Notes: generated by a model from the letters alone, not told the origin. Shown: positions 1 to 36,410, counted from the first letter of the stretch. The stretch: 60,000 nt of DNA from Apostichopus japonicus (GCF_037975245.1 NC_092579.1:26897666-26957665), one strand, 5' to 3'. Program-made: numbers and translations.

Positions 1-1393
1 GCTTTTCAATTTATGGCAATACTTAAAATTATACTTGCATTGTGAAGGTTTTCAAGACGTGCTCAGCTGTGCTGTATACGTCCTTAAGAATAAACTTTAA
101 AAAACTATAAAAAAAAAATCCTACTTGAAGATATCATATATCAGTGAACAGATGATGAAGTAAACATATAAGCTTCTATTTTTATAACCATAAATGTTGA
201 ATAATCTTATACTCTTGAAGATAAAAAAGGGGCACAAAGTAGGCTCTGCAAAGTACCACTTAACAGAATTTAAGTTTAGTGTTTAAAAAGACTCACCTCA
301 CTGTGGGAACTTCTTTTGGGGAAAAACATCTTTCTGGTACTTGATTTCTTTATCATGCTATATAAATTGATCAAAGTTCTATCTAAAATTGCACAAATCG
401 CTACACAAATACTTGTGAAAATGCATAGCATTTTCGTACACGGAACCTTATGAAAACAATATTCATAAACTTGGAAAATTGCCATACTGTAAGAGTTAGT
501 CCTAACTTACTTGCAAAATAATGTAAACCAGAATTCAGAATGCATTGAGGTTTCGATGACTTCATTGCACTAGACTTCTGCTTGAAGTTAACCAGAAATA
601 GCTGTCACAAAATAAATGCACTAGACGTCTGCTTGAAGTTAACCTGAAATAGCTGTCACAATATAAATGGCCGAAACACTATTTTGATGTACAGTTACAC
701 TATGGCATAGTAAACGTAGGTCAGTCTATTGTACCTGGCAATACGCACCACCACCAAATACAATAGAGGTCTTGTACTCAATGTGATGCATCCACACACC
801 ATAGTGTCCACAACTCCCATCGTTAGACATCATGTAAAGGGTTTTTAAAGTTGACCTCTGGTGACCTGAAATGAGATTTGACCTCACAAGCAACGATTCT
901 TGTACTCAATATGGCAAATCTGTATGAAAAGTATCCATGATTTCTACTATGAGAAATCATATAGAAATCGACACTGAAAAATATTTTCAAAAGTACTCGC
1001 TACAGATCATCCTTTTTGATTTCTATACTGAAAGCTACTATATACAACTGTTCAAATATTCAACATATCTTTATCCATATCTTTCCCATACAAAGGATCA
1101 CAATTTGGAACGATTGTTCGAAATCGATGGCATTCAGACTTTTTTGCTTGGTGATCACAACTTTCTACTGCCTCATCTTGGTGACCTTCGTGTGGATTAT
1201 TCGAGTATCAGCTTAACATCAGCATTAGCCTACCATTTATACTTTTTTCTTTCATCTTTCTCCTAAGTAACAGTATACCCGCTACCAACGCAAGTAATTA
1301 CCATGCAGCCCAGCAAATAAACTTATGTTGTTATTGCATCTCGTATTTACTTCAGTTATTTTTAACTATTAATAACTGGATTTGCATTTTCAG
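1..1393. other. Upstream flank / 5' non-coding region of SLC26A11
   Basis: No coding exon is recognised here. A tandem duplication of about 50 bp lies at 567-666 (two copies of GCACTAGACNTCTGCTTGAA followed by the same downstream bases). A strong splice acceptor (ATTTGCATTTTCAG) ends at 1393, so an untranslated first exon and the promoter of SLC26A11 probably lie further left, in this stretch or outside the window. An open frame at 937-1266 has low-complexity composition and no family match that I recognise, so I do not call it a gene. Confidence 0.5.
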
Positions 1394-1526
1394 GATTGCT
1401 TGATTGATTGATTGATTGGTTGATTTCTATTCGCCTCCCAGATATTTTACTCGTGACTATATATCAGAGATCCCGGCCGCCACTCCCAGAATTTCGTTTG
1501 ATCGTCGTACACCTACCTGTCCCAGA

Positions 1527-25784
<24,258 letters not shown>

Positions 25785-26035
25785 ACTTTGTATTGCACTT
25801 CTGTCAGTCCTAAACTGATGTTAAAAGTTTGTCCAAAGTTTTCCTCACTTAATTTTGTATGATTTTTGCCACTGCACTGTGTAATAACAATAATCATTAT
25901 CATCAAATTGGTTAGAATCAACTTTGCACTGAATAATTGGCACGCTATGGGTATAATATTGCTGTGCATCAATTAAAAACAACATTCTGATAAACTTTTG
26001 GCAAGCAAATCTGATTTGCTTGCCCCCATTTTACA

Positions 26036-26125
26036 GGCCACAGTGGAACTATCCCATTTTGGCTACGGGGACCTCGTAGAGAGGGAGGCCCTGGTTCGAA
26101 ATCCCAGTGGAAGCTGGAACTTTTT
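26036..26125 (+). mobile_element. tRNA-like SINE head with intact B-box
   Basis: TTGGCTACGGGG at about 26058 resembles an A-box and GGTTCGAAATCCCAG at 26094 is a nearly canonical B-box. T-rich sequence and then (AT)n follow. The spacing fits a tRNA-derived pol III promoter. It differs in sequence from the family at 8830 and 19172. It could be a tRNA pseudogene, since the acceptor stem is not convincing. Confidence 0.5.
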
Positions 26126-26170
26126 TCACTGTTCTAGACTTTCTAACTCACTGCTGTTTATATTAAATAT

Positions 26171-26201
<31 letters not shown>

Positions 26202-26949
26202 AGATGAAATTTAAAAAAAAAAAAAGGCTGCATTAAAAACATCTTTACAGCAAAAACAAGAAAAAATCAGAAAGAATAAAATAATGCTGATGGAATTGAG
26301 GTGAGCATACAATAACAGGAAATTGAGTGTGTGATACAGTTGTGAAGTTAACTGATGTATGCTTCTGCTACATCTAGTAATATACCAAAACACATGACAA
26401 TTTTTCACTACTCTAACCAACTAAAAAGAAATCAATTGTTTGTTCTTTTCGCCTAAGTTTATTTTCTTCCTTCCTTCCTTCCTTTCTTTATTTTTATTTT
26501 TTTGTTTGATGAATCACATTGAATGGGGTTCCCAAAATGCCATAAACTTATATAAAAGTGCCAATATTGTTTTCTAAACTTTTAATGAAGCAAAGAAATA
26601 TATTATAGTAATGATGTCTTCCAAATGAAATTACTATTCCAAAGAAAGCTTTATATGTCTTTATGTATTGGTTTTTTTTCTTCCGATTTGACCTTTTTCT
26701 TTATTTCTCTCTTGCAAACAAATATACAGTAATATACACATTGCAAAGACATATATCCGAATGCCAGTTTGTAGATATTGATATTTGAATTTCTTTCTTT
26801 GTTTTTTGTTTTGATGGAAGATTATTAATGGAAATGTGCACTTATGTTAGATGAAAGTAAAAGATTTTATTACAGGGCTGCTTTTAATAGTAAACTTAAA
26901 ACAAAACCAGTAAAAAGAAGTAAAATATAACTTATTAATATCTTAATAT

Positions 26950-27490
26950 CTATTTCATGTATTGACACACCAAATAAATTGATTTATTATTGATCATGAT
27001 TAATGCCATCACTGTAGTGGTAAGTTATTAAAATCTCTATATCCATTTTGAGGTATTGATCATGCCAGATAAATTATTTTTATTATTTTATTATTGGTAA
27101 ATATTCATGTTATCAGTATATTGGGTCACTTATTAAAATGTATAAATCCATTTGATGTATTGATCATGCCAGATATATTGATTGATTATTGATAATTATT
27201 CATGTTATCAATACATTGATCATTGATATAAGGTATTGATCATGCCAGATAAAATTTAGTAATGATAACTATTAATATTATCAATATATGTTGATAACTT
27301 AATGTTGACATCCATTTGATGTATTGATCATGCCAGGTAAATTGATATATTATTGATAACTGTTTAAAGTGGGTGACTGGTCTGGTAGTCTTTGTTTGTA
27401 ATAAATTGATCGGATCATGCTTGATATATGAATGGATTTATTATTGATGTATTGATTTCAGTTATTGATCAGTCCAAAATAAGCCAAATT
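26950..27490. repeat. Degenerate ~90-bp tandem array (GATCATGCCAGATAAATT)
   Basis: The motif TATTGATCATGCCAGATAAA recurs near 27055, 27160, 27235, 27325 and (diverged) 27410, separated by AT-rich TTATTGATAA text. It is an old minisatellite of roughly 75-105 bp period. Confidence 0.7.
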
Positions 27491-29865
27491 AATTTTGAAA
27501 ACCTTACCGCAAGAGATTTAATAATCACTTTTTATCATGTTCCATGATTCCAGGTATTGATATGCCTGATATGTGAGTTATAATGTGTTATAATACGTTG
27601 TAATGTGTTATAATGTGAGTTATATATGTGAGTTATAATTAAATGTGAGATATAACGGTAACACCGCGTGAATAATAGAATCCTACGAAGGCAAGACAAC
27701 ATTTGAAGGGATTTTTTTTGAAGCTAACTTAATATGATCACAAATAACACTAGATCAACTAAAAAGCTATTATCTTCAAAGGAATTTTAAAATATTAATA
27801 TTTAATGCCTTTGGCATTCGTTTGTTATACTATTCAGAATAGACACATTGTTTCAATATACCTACAATATACCTACTTTCACTCCGCTATGACTACAGTA
27901 CTGCCACTGGTCACAGAATATAAACATAATGTTACATTTAATCAAGTGTAATATTCTCATTTCAAAGTACCAGGAAATGTCAACTTTTCTACCTGAGTTT
28001 TCATTTTGAAATGAAGATGCAGCTTGTAAATCAAGGCTTTGTTGCTGAACTATTATCAATATATTATTGATAATATTATAAATATTACCTTATTTTGAGT
28101 GCAGGCTATATTTCAATATCTTTTTTTTCAGTTTTCAAGATATTTTGCCTTTTAAACTTTGCACACTTGTCTGGAAAGTTTCTAAAAGACAAAGTCGATA
28201 AATGATGTCAGCTCTTCATTATATACCGGCATCAAGCACTGTGTTGACAACGAACATCCTTTAGGATGAATCAAAAAAAGATTTATCCATAATCCATTTT
28301 CAAAAAACTTTGTTTTGATATGCAAAGAAATTATGGGATCTAACAAATTGTCTTACCGTTTTTAGAAGATGTTTGTTGCCGCTGAGGAGCTAACTGAATA
28401 ACAGCTACGTGTTACACTTGATAGTCCAGCCACTCTGACTGACATGCCTGCAGTCAGGTTAAAGTGGTCTTTCTCCAACTACAAAAATTGGTATTGTAAT
28501 ATAGCCTGCACTGATAAGTTTTCTTGAATGGAGTGCAAAATATCAAATTTGACTGTTCACTTTTAAATTCATCCTTGAATTGCATAGACAGTTAACAGAT
28601 ATGATCTATTCTGAAGAACACTTTTTCATTTTTGTATCCATCTCAACTTTTTCGTTATAAGTTTTAAATCGCTTTCTTGACTTTTTCTTCTTAATTCTTT
28701 CTTTGTAAGATTTGTCAGGCGATGACAAATTCTTACCCTTATACTTTACCGCAAAGGTGCTTTCCCCTTACTAGAGGCTTATTCAGTTTGTACATATACA
28801 TATATATATACTTTGTCTTTTATTGATTCAGCTCGACTGCTCAACTTGGTTTCAACCGAAGCTTGGAACAATCCCTCCAACAAAATATGTTATACTAACT
28901 TTAAATCAATTCATTTTTTTTTTACCTCCTTAGTATGAACTATATTTTTCCTCATTAATCACTCTAGCCTGTGACATTTTTAGAGATCTTTCTCATACTT
29001 GTATTGAATCGACCAATTTGGTCTGCAAATTCAGATGGACTTTCTTTTTGACCTTGTCCCTAAATCTCTCTTCACATTCAATTTGTTTGTTTTCTAATCT
29101 TTCCTGTGTCATTAATTGTCCTTTTAAAGAAAATGTCTGAAATCATGCCAAATTTATTCAAATTTTATTCTCCGCCTCATTTCTGCCATGAGAAGTTTAC
29201 TGACATTTGAGTCGCAGCAAGGAGAAAGATGGTAGTCCTTGTTAACATTTCTCTAAATCTCTAGTTGCTAAAACGAATAAGACTAAAAAAATATATATAT
29301 ATATAATAAATAAATAAAAACAGTACATATCACTTATCCATTCTTTATTCATTTGAATACAAACTTGCTGGGAATTCTGGTCAGAAAATTAATCTGCCCA
29401 AAAAAAAAAGAAAAAAAGATGCAAGAATGTATTGTTAAAAAGAGGTTAAAAAGTCTGTCCACAAAGTATACATATGCAAATGTGTAGAAAGTTCTCAATT
29501 TGTAAGGGAGAGTCAACGAGACAGTGAACCCAAGAGGTCACTGATGTTGATTTCATAAAGTGCCTTTATCTGTACAAGTCTTCTTTTATTATATTTTTTT
29601 AATATCTTCTTTGCTTATATAAATAGTAATTTGTAATGAAGAAACAAAAACATTTAAAATAAAGAGAATTATATTTTGAAACTTTCCATAACCATGTTCA
29701 GCTGTTAACCTTAATAGATTCTCTAAATGATGCTAAATTACTGTTTCTTGGTTTTATTTTTGGTTCAGATTTCTGAATTTCCATCCCAGAGACAAGGGAA
29801 GATTTGTGATGGTGATGGCATGTGCGTACTGTGTGTGTATGTGTATGTGTGTGAGTGCGTTTGTG

Positions 29866-30175
29866 ACGCCCAGCTTGTAAACACTTTATCTCAAGAAGGA
29901 AAGGTCAGACCAATTCATATTTTGTGTGTAGACCTACCACATTAAGTACAAGAAGCCAATCGTTTTTGATGGAGGTCAAAGGTCATTTGGGGTCAAATTG
30001 TGAAAACCTTGTAAACACGATATCTCAAGAGGGAATCATGGGCGAACCTCATATTTGGTGTGTATAAGTACCACATTGTGTAAAAGAAGCCTACTGTTTT
30101 TGGTGGAGGGCAAAGTCATTAGAGGTCATCAGATGTCAAATCTTGAAACCCTTGTAAACATGTACACCCTCACTA
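29866..30175. repeat. ~120-bp repeat, two to three copies, with nuclear-receptor-like half sites
   Basis: Units share CTTGTAAACACNNTATCTCAAGA, CCACATT and GGAGGNCAAAG. The first carries AGGTCAAAGGTCA (29973-29985), a perfect DR1, followed by GGGGTCAAA. A diverged relative is at about 34440-34610 with another perfect DR1 at 34453-34465. The origin is probably an interspersed repeat. Confidence 0.7.
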
Positions 30176-30513
30176 TACATTTCGTCTGATTCATGAAAAC
30201 TGCTCATGTTAGATCATCGAAACCACAATGCATTTTTGCATTCTGATTAAACATTGAGCGAATTGATTGCTGTAGGAGGAGAGCTGAGGTTGTTGAGTTT
30301 CTCATAGGTTATTTCCCCGTATATTATTTATAATCGTAGAAAAGTATTAAGAAAATGACTCAAAAAAGGCAGCAGTGATCGATGCTGTAAAACGTTGTTT
30401 ATTATGATGTCATTTAGAAGACACCGTATATACGTAGCGCGGGTTTGTCGCTGTGAAAGTTGCAAACCGGGTACAGAATCGGAATATTTTGGACCTAATG
30501 TTAAAATCGTGTA

Positions 30514-30840
30514 TTGACCTTGAACGGAGGGGCCTACCGTGCAAACGTACGGGAATTTCATACATTAATATCTCAGCGAGACGATTTCACAGGAAACAGA
30601 AATACCACTCAGAAGTCGTTAGATGTTATCATTATAACAGCCATTCTGAAAGATAACTCTGAAAAGCAGATTAAAAGCATCATGAAACAGGAAATTCGGT
30701 TGGGAAAAACGATGTCACTACGGATGCCGTGTAACGACATTTATACAACGTGTGCACGTAGGTACGGTAATTCCATCGTGGAAAATTGCGAAATACGCGT
30801 AAAGCTGAGAGTTGCTCCAAGCATCACGTCAAAGAAATAA
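30514..30840 (+). other. Open frame conserved in repeat copy 1 (hypothetical)
   Basis: A frame without a proper ATG at its head (109 codons to the stop) has collinear counterparts in copies 2 (31914-32201) and 3 (33755-34042). Shared stretches include SQRDDFTGNRNTTQKSLDVI and RVTTFIQRVHVGTVIPSW (copies 2 and 3; copy 1 is frameshifted toward the end). I recognise no protein family. It may be a decayed exon or a chance open frame. Confidence 0.2.
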
Positions 30841-31215
30841 CAAGAAGACTGCATGTCAGGTGGAAACCTGCTGCCTTATGATGGAATAGTATCTGTGTGG
30901 TGTGTGGGCGGGGGGGGGGGTTGAGGAGGGGGTTACATGACGGTGTAACCAGGGAAACCGATAATTTGTCTAATGAAGTTTGAAGAAATAAATTCAAAGA
31001 TTGTTTTTATTAATGCCTGTTCTCGATGATTTGTTTTTAGGTGAAGTTACTCGGATGAAAAAAGACCCATTAGACAATGTTTTAAAGAACAGATTCTTAT
31101 AAGTTCTTATTAAAAACTTTACACGTTAAATTACATTTGGAAAACGTTGATTCAATTTCATTAATGCTATATTTAAAACAAACTTCGTGGTTAAGTATAT
31201 TTCATACAGCTATAC

Positions 31216-31390
31216 ATCTTTCTTCTCTCCATCCCTTATCTACTAATCCCCTTAAATCTTTCTCTTTGTGTTCACCATACTCATTAACCTGTCTGTATTC
31301 TGTGCGTGTTTTTGTCCCTTCTGTTACTGTTGTCATTTAGCCTTTGAAGAAGGTCCTGCTAGGATCGAAACGTCAGGCCAACTTACTTAT
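31216..31390 (+). mobile_element. 175-bp insertion with 12-bp target-site duplication and hammerhead-like core
   Basis: ATACAGCTATAC occurs at 31204-31215 and again at 31391-31402. The uninterrupted site is present in repeat copy 2 (near 32605), so the sequence between is a later insertion. Near its end, 31340-31378 can fold like a hammerhead ribozyme: GCCT/AGGC stem I, TTGAAGA (core CUGANGA with C to U), a 5-bp stem II closing TGCTA, then GAAAC and GTC. Hammerheads occur in Penelope-like elements and other retroelements. Assignment to a family is inference. Confidence 0.6.
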
Positions 31391-31426
31391 ATACAGCTAT
31401 ACGTTGCCACATATTTTCATTGAAAG

Positions 31427-33266
31427 ATAAAATGGTATTACATATTAAGTGATTTTATTGTTTTAACAGACCAAGGGAGAGCAAAGCAGGTTCCAGGAAA
31501 TAAAGAAAAAGTATCAGAAACCATGGGTGTCTGTGTGGAAGGGGGGTTGTTTTATCATTTTATTTTGAGTCTTAAACATGTTCAGCAATTAAGAACGAAT
31601 AAAATAGTACTTTGACACTTTCCAACTGTTTTTCAACAAATTGAGCGAATTGATCGCTGTAGGAGGAGAGCTGAGGTTGTTCAGTTCACGACGACCATAG
31701 GTTATTTCTCGTATATCACTTATAATCGTAAAAAAAGTATTAAGAAAATGACTTAAAAAAGACAACAGAGAGAGCTTATCGATGCTGTAAAACATTGTTT
31801 ATTATGATGCCGTTTAGAAGACACCGTATATACGTAGCGAGGATTTGTCGCTGTGAAAGTTACAAACCGGGGACAGAATCGGAATATTTTGGACCTAATG
31901 TTATAGTCGTATATTGACCTTGAATGGAAGAGCCTACCGTGAAAACGTACGGGAATTTCATCCATTAATATCTCAGCGAGACGATTTCACAGGAAACAGA
32001 AATACCACTCAGAAGTCGTTAGATGTTATCATTATAACAGCCATTCTGAAAGATAACTTTGGAAAGCAGAATAAAAGCATCATGGAACAGGAAATTCGGT
32101 TGAAAAACCGATGTCACTACGGATGCCGTGTAACGACATTTATACAACGTGTGCACGTAGGTACGGTAATTCCATCGTGGGCAATTTCGAAATACGCGTA
32201 AAGCTGAGAGTTGCTCCATGCATTACGTCAAGGAAATAACAAGACTGCGTGTCACGTGGAAACCTGCTGCCTTATGATGGAATAGTATCGGTGTGTTGGG
32301 GGGGGGGGGAGGGGGTGCTTTTAGGAGGGGTTCAAATGACGGTGTAACCAGGGAAACCGATGATTTGTCTAATGAAATTTGAAGAAATAATTTCTAAGAT
32401 TTTTTTTATTTTTTATTAATGCCTGTTCTCGATGATTTGTTTTTAGGTGAAGTAACACGGATCAAAAAAGCCCCATTAGACAATGCTTTAAGGAACAGAT
32501 TCTTAGAAATTCTTATTGAAAACTCTACACGTTAATTCCATTTGGAAAACGTTGATTCAATTTTCATTAATGCTATTTAAAACAAACTTCGTGATTTAGT
32601 ATATTTCATATAGCTATACATTGCCATATATATTCATTGAAAGATAAAATGCAGGGGCGGACTAGGTCTTAAAACTGGCCCGGGCATTTTCCACCTAGAC
32701 TGGCCCATTAATCATTGAAATGCTACTTAAATAGTGATCGCCGTCCTGGTGGAGGGGTCTAAGGGGGTCTATGGGTCTAGGTTACAATAATCCTTTTGAA
32801 AATTTTTGAAGTTAAGATGCAAAATGGTGCTATATTTCTCAATTTTGTAGGTTACAATAATCTTTTAAAATGACCCAAAAATAATTTTCCACAAGCAACA
32901 CTTGATTAAACTGAGGAAAAATAAAAACGTAAACAAAAATAGACAAAACTATATGTTTTAGACTGGATTTTATTGAGTTTTTCAAGCATTTTGTGACAAC
33001 ATGCTTGAAAAAAAAAACCTAAGATCCATTAGCACGGACGGGTTGCAATTGCTAATAGCACGTTCTTTTTTCACGAACTAACAAACTAACTAACATGGTG
33101 ATTTCATGAGCTGATACCCACAGTTAAAAATATATTTCTACAGAGCCCGTTTGTGTTCTGTTAACTACTGTGAAAATGGGCTGTAATTTTTACCAGGCTC
33201 CCCAGCCCACCGGCCCACCAGGCCACCGGGCATTGCCCAAATACCCGTGTGGCCAGTACGCCACTG
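31427..33266. repeat. Segmental repeat unit, copy 2 (interrupted by a hAT-like element)
   Basis: Second copy of the unit, starting with a segment containing GACCAAGGGAGAGCAAAGCA (about 31470) that copy 1 lacks at its start. The unit proper ends at 32651, where a 615-bp element was inserted. The landmarks match copies 1 and 3 at high identity. Confidence 0.9.
32652..33266. mobile_element. 615-bp non-autonomous hAT-like DNA transposon
   Basis: The element starts CAGGGGCGGACTAGG and ends GTACGCCACTG, giving imperfect short terminal inverted repeats (CAGGGGCGGA against CAGTGGCGTA). It is flanked by an 8-bp duplication ATAAAATG (32644-32651 and 33267-33274). The same site occurs unoccupied at 31427-31434 at the previous unit junction. 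An 8-bp duplication with CAG...CTG ends is typical of hAT elements. No transposase frame is present. Confidence 0.88.
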
Positions 33267-34277
33267 ATAAAATGGTATTACATTTTCATTGACTTTATTG
33301 TTTTAACAGCTCAAGGGAGAGCAAAGCAGGTTCCAAGAAATAAAGAAAAAGTATTAGAAGTCATGGGTGTCTTTGTGAAAGGGGGGGGGGTGTTTAATCA
33401 TTTTATTTTGAGTGTTTAACATGTTGAGTAAATAAGAACGAATAAAATAGTACTTTGACACTTTCCAACTGTTTTTAAAACAAATTGAGCGAATTGACCG
33501 CTGTAGGAGGAGAGCTGAGGTTGTCGGGTTCACGACGACCATAGGTTATGTCCCCGTATATCATTTATAATCGTAGAAAAGTATTAAGAAAATGACTTAA
33601 ATAGACGACAAAGAGTTTATCGATGCTGTAAAACGTTGTTTATTATGATGTCATTTAGAAGACACCGTATATACGTAGCGCGGATTTGTCGCCGTGAAAG
33701 TTGCAAACCGGGTACAGAATCGGAATATTTTGGACCTAATGTTATAGTCGTCTATTGACCTTCAACGGAAGAGCCTACCGTGAAAACGTACGGGAATTTC
33801 ATCCATTAATATCTCAGCGAGACGATTTCACAGATAATAGAAATACCACTCAGAAGTCTTTAGATGTTATCATTATAACAACTATTCTGAAAGATAACAT
33901 TGGAAAGCAGATTAAAAGCATCATGAAACAGGAAATTCGGTTGAAAAAACGATGTCACTACGGATGCCGTGTAACGACATTTATACAACGTGTGCACGTA
34001 GGTACGGTAATTCCATCGTGGACAACTTCAAAATACGCGTAAAGCTGAGAGTTGCTCCATGCATTTATACGTCAAGGAAATAACAAGACTGCGTGTCACG
34101 TGGAAACCTGCTGCCTTATGATGGAATAGTATAGGTGTGTTGGGGGGGGGGGGAGGGGTACTTTAAGAGGGGTTCAAATGACGGTGTAACCAGGGAAACC
34201 GATGATTTGTCTAATGAAATTTAAAGAAATGTTTTTTTTTTTTTATTATTAATGCCTGTTCTCGATGATTTGTTTTT
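33267..34277. repeat. Segmental repeat unit, copy 3 (right-truncated)
   Basis: Third copy, collinear with copy 2 from ATAAAATGGTATTAC to CTCGATGATTTGTTTTT, where similarity stops at about 34277. Sequence beyond is unrelated until the diverged DR1 repeat. Confidence 0.9.
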
Positions 34278-34787
34278 GGTTTCGATGATAATCGTAACCT
34301 TTGCATTCATGGTGGCGTATGTACGTGTGTTGGTGTTTATGTGACTCCCCTCACATGATATGATATTAATTAGGTTCATAAAAGTACAACTTGGTTGAGC
34401 TTGACATTTGGTAGGTATATCCAAATAGTGCAAGATTTCTTTGGAAGGTTGGAGGTCAAAGGTCAGCAGGGGGCAACATATGAAAACTTTGTTAACACAC
34501 TAACTACAAAAGTTACACTTGGGTGAACTTTGTACTTGATAGGTTGGTCCACGTTAGAATAAGAATGTAGCTATTCACTTGAAGTCAGTTATGGCCAACA
34601 CTTAGAAATCTTGTATACTGGATAAAAATACTGTTGAATGTTCTCATATAAAAATGTAGTAAGTTCTCAATCACAAAGTGGATTGACTTGCTGATTTCTT
34701 TTCTCTTTTGTAACCAAGGATGGAAATTCTCTCTAAAGTGAGGTGGTTGTTGTCACCAAGGACACTATTTTTTGTTTCACTGCTAAG

Positions 34788-35093
34788 CATAGGAGGCTAG
34801 AAGCCCAATTTGATTCAGGGGGGCTGTAATGTCTTGCCCAAAGAATGTAACCAACATTTTTCGCGCGTTCCGCACATGTTAACAACATGTTACATGTTAA
34901 TCCATATGACATTGGCTTTTACATTAGTAATGGAGAATTAGTCGGGCAGGCTTAGAAGTTTATTTTAATTACCGAGAGAATTTTTTTTAGCTACATAATT
35001 ACAATTTTTTTTTTTTCAGTAGGTGCCCGAATTTTCACAAAATATTATTTGGTTGGGGGATGCAGCCCCCCCCCCCAGCCTCCTATGCCTATG
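34788..35093. mobile_element. 306-bp MITE, hAT-like, 8-bp target-site duplication
   Basis: The left end CATAGGAGGCT is mirrored by AGCCTCCTATG(CCTATG) on the right. CTGCTAAG flanks both sides (34780-34787 and 35094-35101). The interior is non-coding with a GGGGGG/CCCCCC pair just inside the ends. Long enough only for a non-autonomous element. Confidence 0.8.
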
Positions 35094-35101
35094 CTGCTAA
35101 G

Positions 35102-35880
35102 CCCTAATTAGTACCCTTAGCAGCTCATACTTCTTACACAATGTGCTAGCCACTTCGTCTGCTTTTGTAGGTTTTGGTGATCCAGACTGGGTCCAAGCAA
35201 TACTGATGCCAGTCGCGTTATTGTCAAAGGTCATAGTTACAATTTTTCAATGCAGGTCGACACGGCGGTGATTGTTCTACGATGATTTCAAATGCCATAC
35301 TACATGGAGTGATCGTTCTTACATACATATAGAAGAAAGACATTTCTGGAATTCAAACAACGTGTATTTATTCTGGTTTGTGTTAAGTTCTATACAGAAA
35401 CATCAAAGCACACTTTTGCATTTGCTAATAATTGGGATAACCAATATTCAATATTCTTTTTCTTGCGATATAAATTCTGTCACCTTGGCGGGCCGCAACA
35501 ACCTCGTCTTCAAAGCATATTCTCATGCCAGCTTTTGTTCATGTAGTATAAAAGGAAAGGATCATATCTGAGATTGAAAACCATCAACATTAACAACTTA
35601 ACTTCCAAACCTGTCAATCAAACGTTTGAAATTGAAACAAAGGATTTATCCAGTCCTTTTCAAGTTTTCTCTTAGTGCAACCAATGTTCATCAATCCCAA
35701 TTGCACATCCCTGGTTCTACCAGCTGTGATAGGGCCAGTCTCAGCATCAGGGCAAAAATCTAGACCTCTGGATGGCCAATACCCCCTACCACACCCCACC
35801 CCCTCCCTCCCTCCCTCCTATTTTCAGATACAAAGTCTTCTTTGTATTTTGTCTTCCACCAAGGAACCTTCAGGTGCCTC
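35102..35880. other. Non-coding stretch downstream of ARL16
   Basis: No gene or repeat recognised apart from a C-rich (CCCT)n-like patch at about 35785-35820. Open frames near 35272-35571 and 35614-35905 show no family features. Confidence 0.4.
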
Positions 35881-36140
35881 CTGGGTGACCTTTCCTGATT
35901 TCTAATATCCACTACTCCACTCATTACATTCTGTCAAGCCTCTGTCGTCGTAACACTACCTTGCATCACAGTGATGCTCTAGGAAGCCAAGCCTTTCCGG
36001 TTCAGCAGCTCTCACCTGCTATTCATACATTATCTGTAGTATGTGCTTAGGTAACACTAGATTTTCAGATTCGGACATCACATAGAACTTCCTGTTTGAA
36101 AGCTGCTGCATCTTTAGTCGTTCATCACAGGTAACATTGT
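35880..36140 (-). pseudogene. Decayed tandem copy of the ARL16 terminal exon (outer copy)
   Basis: The stretch including CTTGCATCACAGTGATGCTC (35960-35980) aligns with ARL16 exon 6 sequence CTGTATCACAGTGATGCTC at 36507-36525. Flanking text AAGCCTCTGTCGTC and GCAGCTCTCACCTGC also corresponds to the exon or to the inner copy. The frame is not maintained. Confidence 0.65.
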
Positions 36141-36410
36141 GATCTTCAGGTATTTGTTGAATTACCTTTACTGTATTCTGATATCCATGTCATAACTTCT
36201 GTCAAGTGGCTACCAGAGTAACACTACCTTGCATCAAAGTGATGTCCTGGGAAGCAGTGAACACCAAGCCTTCTGGTTTAGCAGCTCTCACCTGCCATTC
36301 ATACATTATCTGTAGTATGTGCTTAGGGCACTAGATCTTCAGAGTCTGACATTATGGACCACCAGCTGTATGGGCCGCACAAGCATCTCCAGCGATTCAT
36401 CAAAGGTGAG
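36141..36410 (-). pseudogene. Decayed tandem copy of the ARL16 terminal exon (inner copy)
   Basis: GATCTTCAGGTATTTGTTGA and the following ATTACCTTTACTGTATTCTG (from 36147) match the ARL16 stop region at 36419-36458 with a few substitutions. The match continues through ATATCCATGTCAT and the GCATCAAAGTGATG block. The offset from the real exon is about 270 bp, and a similar offset (about 261 bp) separates the two copies. These are tandem duplications that include the end of the coding exon. Confidence 0.75.

Larger units (their letters stand above)
25785..30250. other. Intergenic region, no gene recognised
   Basis: Mostly AT-rich non-coding sequence after the SLC26A11 stop. It holds a tRNA-like SINE head (26036-26125), (AT)n at 26165-26203, the degenerate GATCATGCC array (26950-27490) and the DR1-bearing repeat (29866-30175). 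No exon with family similarity was found between 28000 and 29800. Confidence 0.6.
30254..31426. repeat. Segmental repeat unit, copy 1
   Basis: First of three direct copies of a roughly 1.2-kb unit. The landmarks, in order, are GAGCGAATTGATNGCTGTAGG, GACACCGTATATACGTAGCG, CAGAAGTCNTTAGATGTTATC, ACGACATTTATACAACGTGT, a poly-G run and GCCTGTTCTCGATGATTTGT. This copy carries a 175-bp insertion at 31216-31390. Confidence 0.9.

Noticed and set aside
937-1266. 109-codon frame upstream of SLC26A11
   Set aside because: Low-complexity F/Y/S/L composition, no homology I recognise and no matching splice context.
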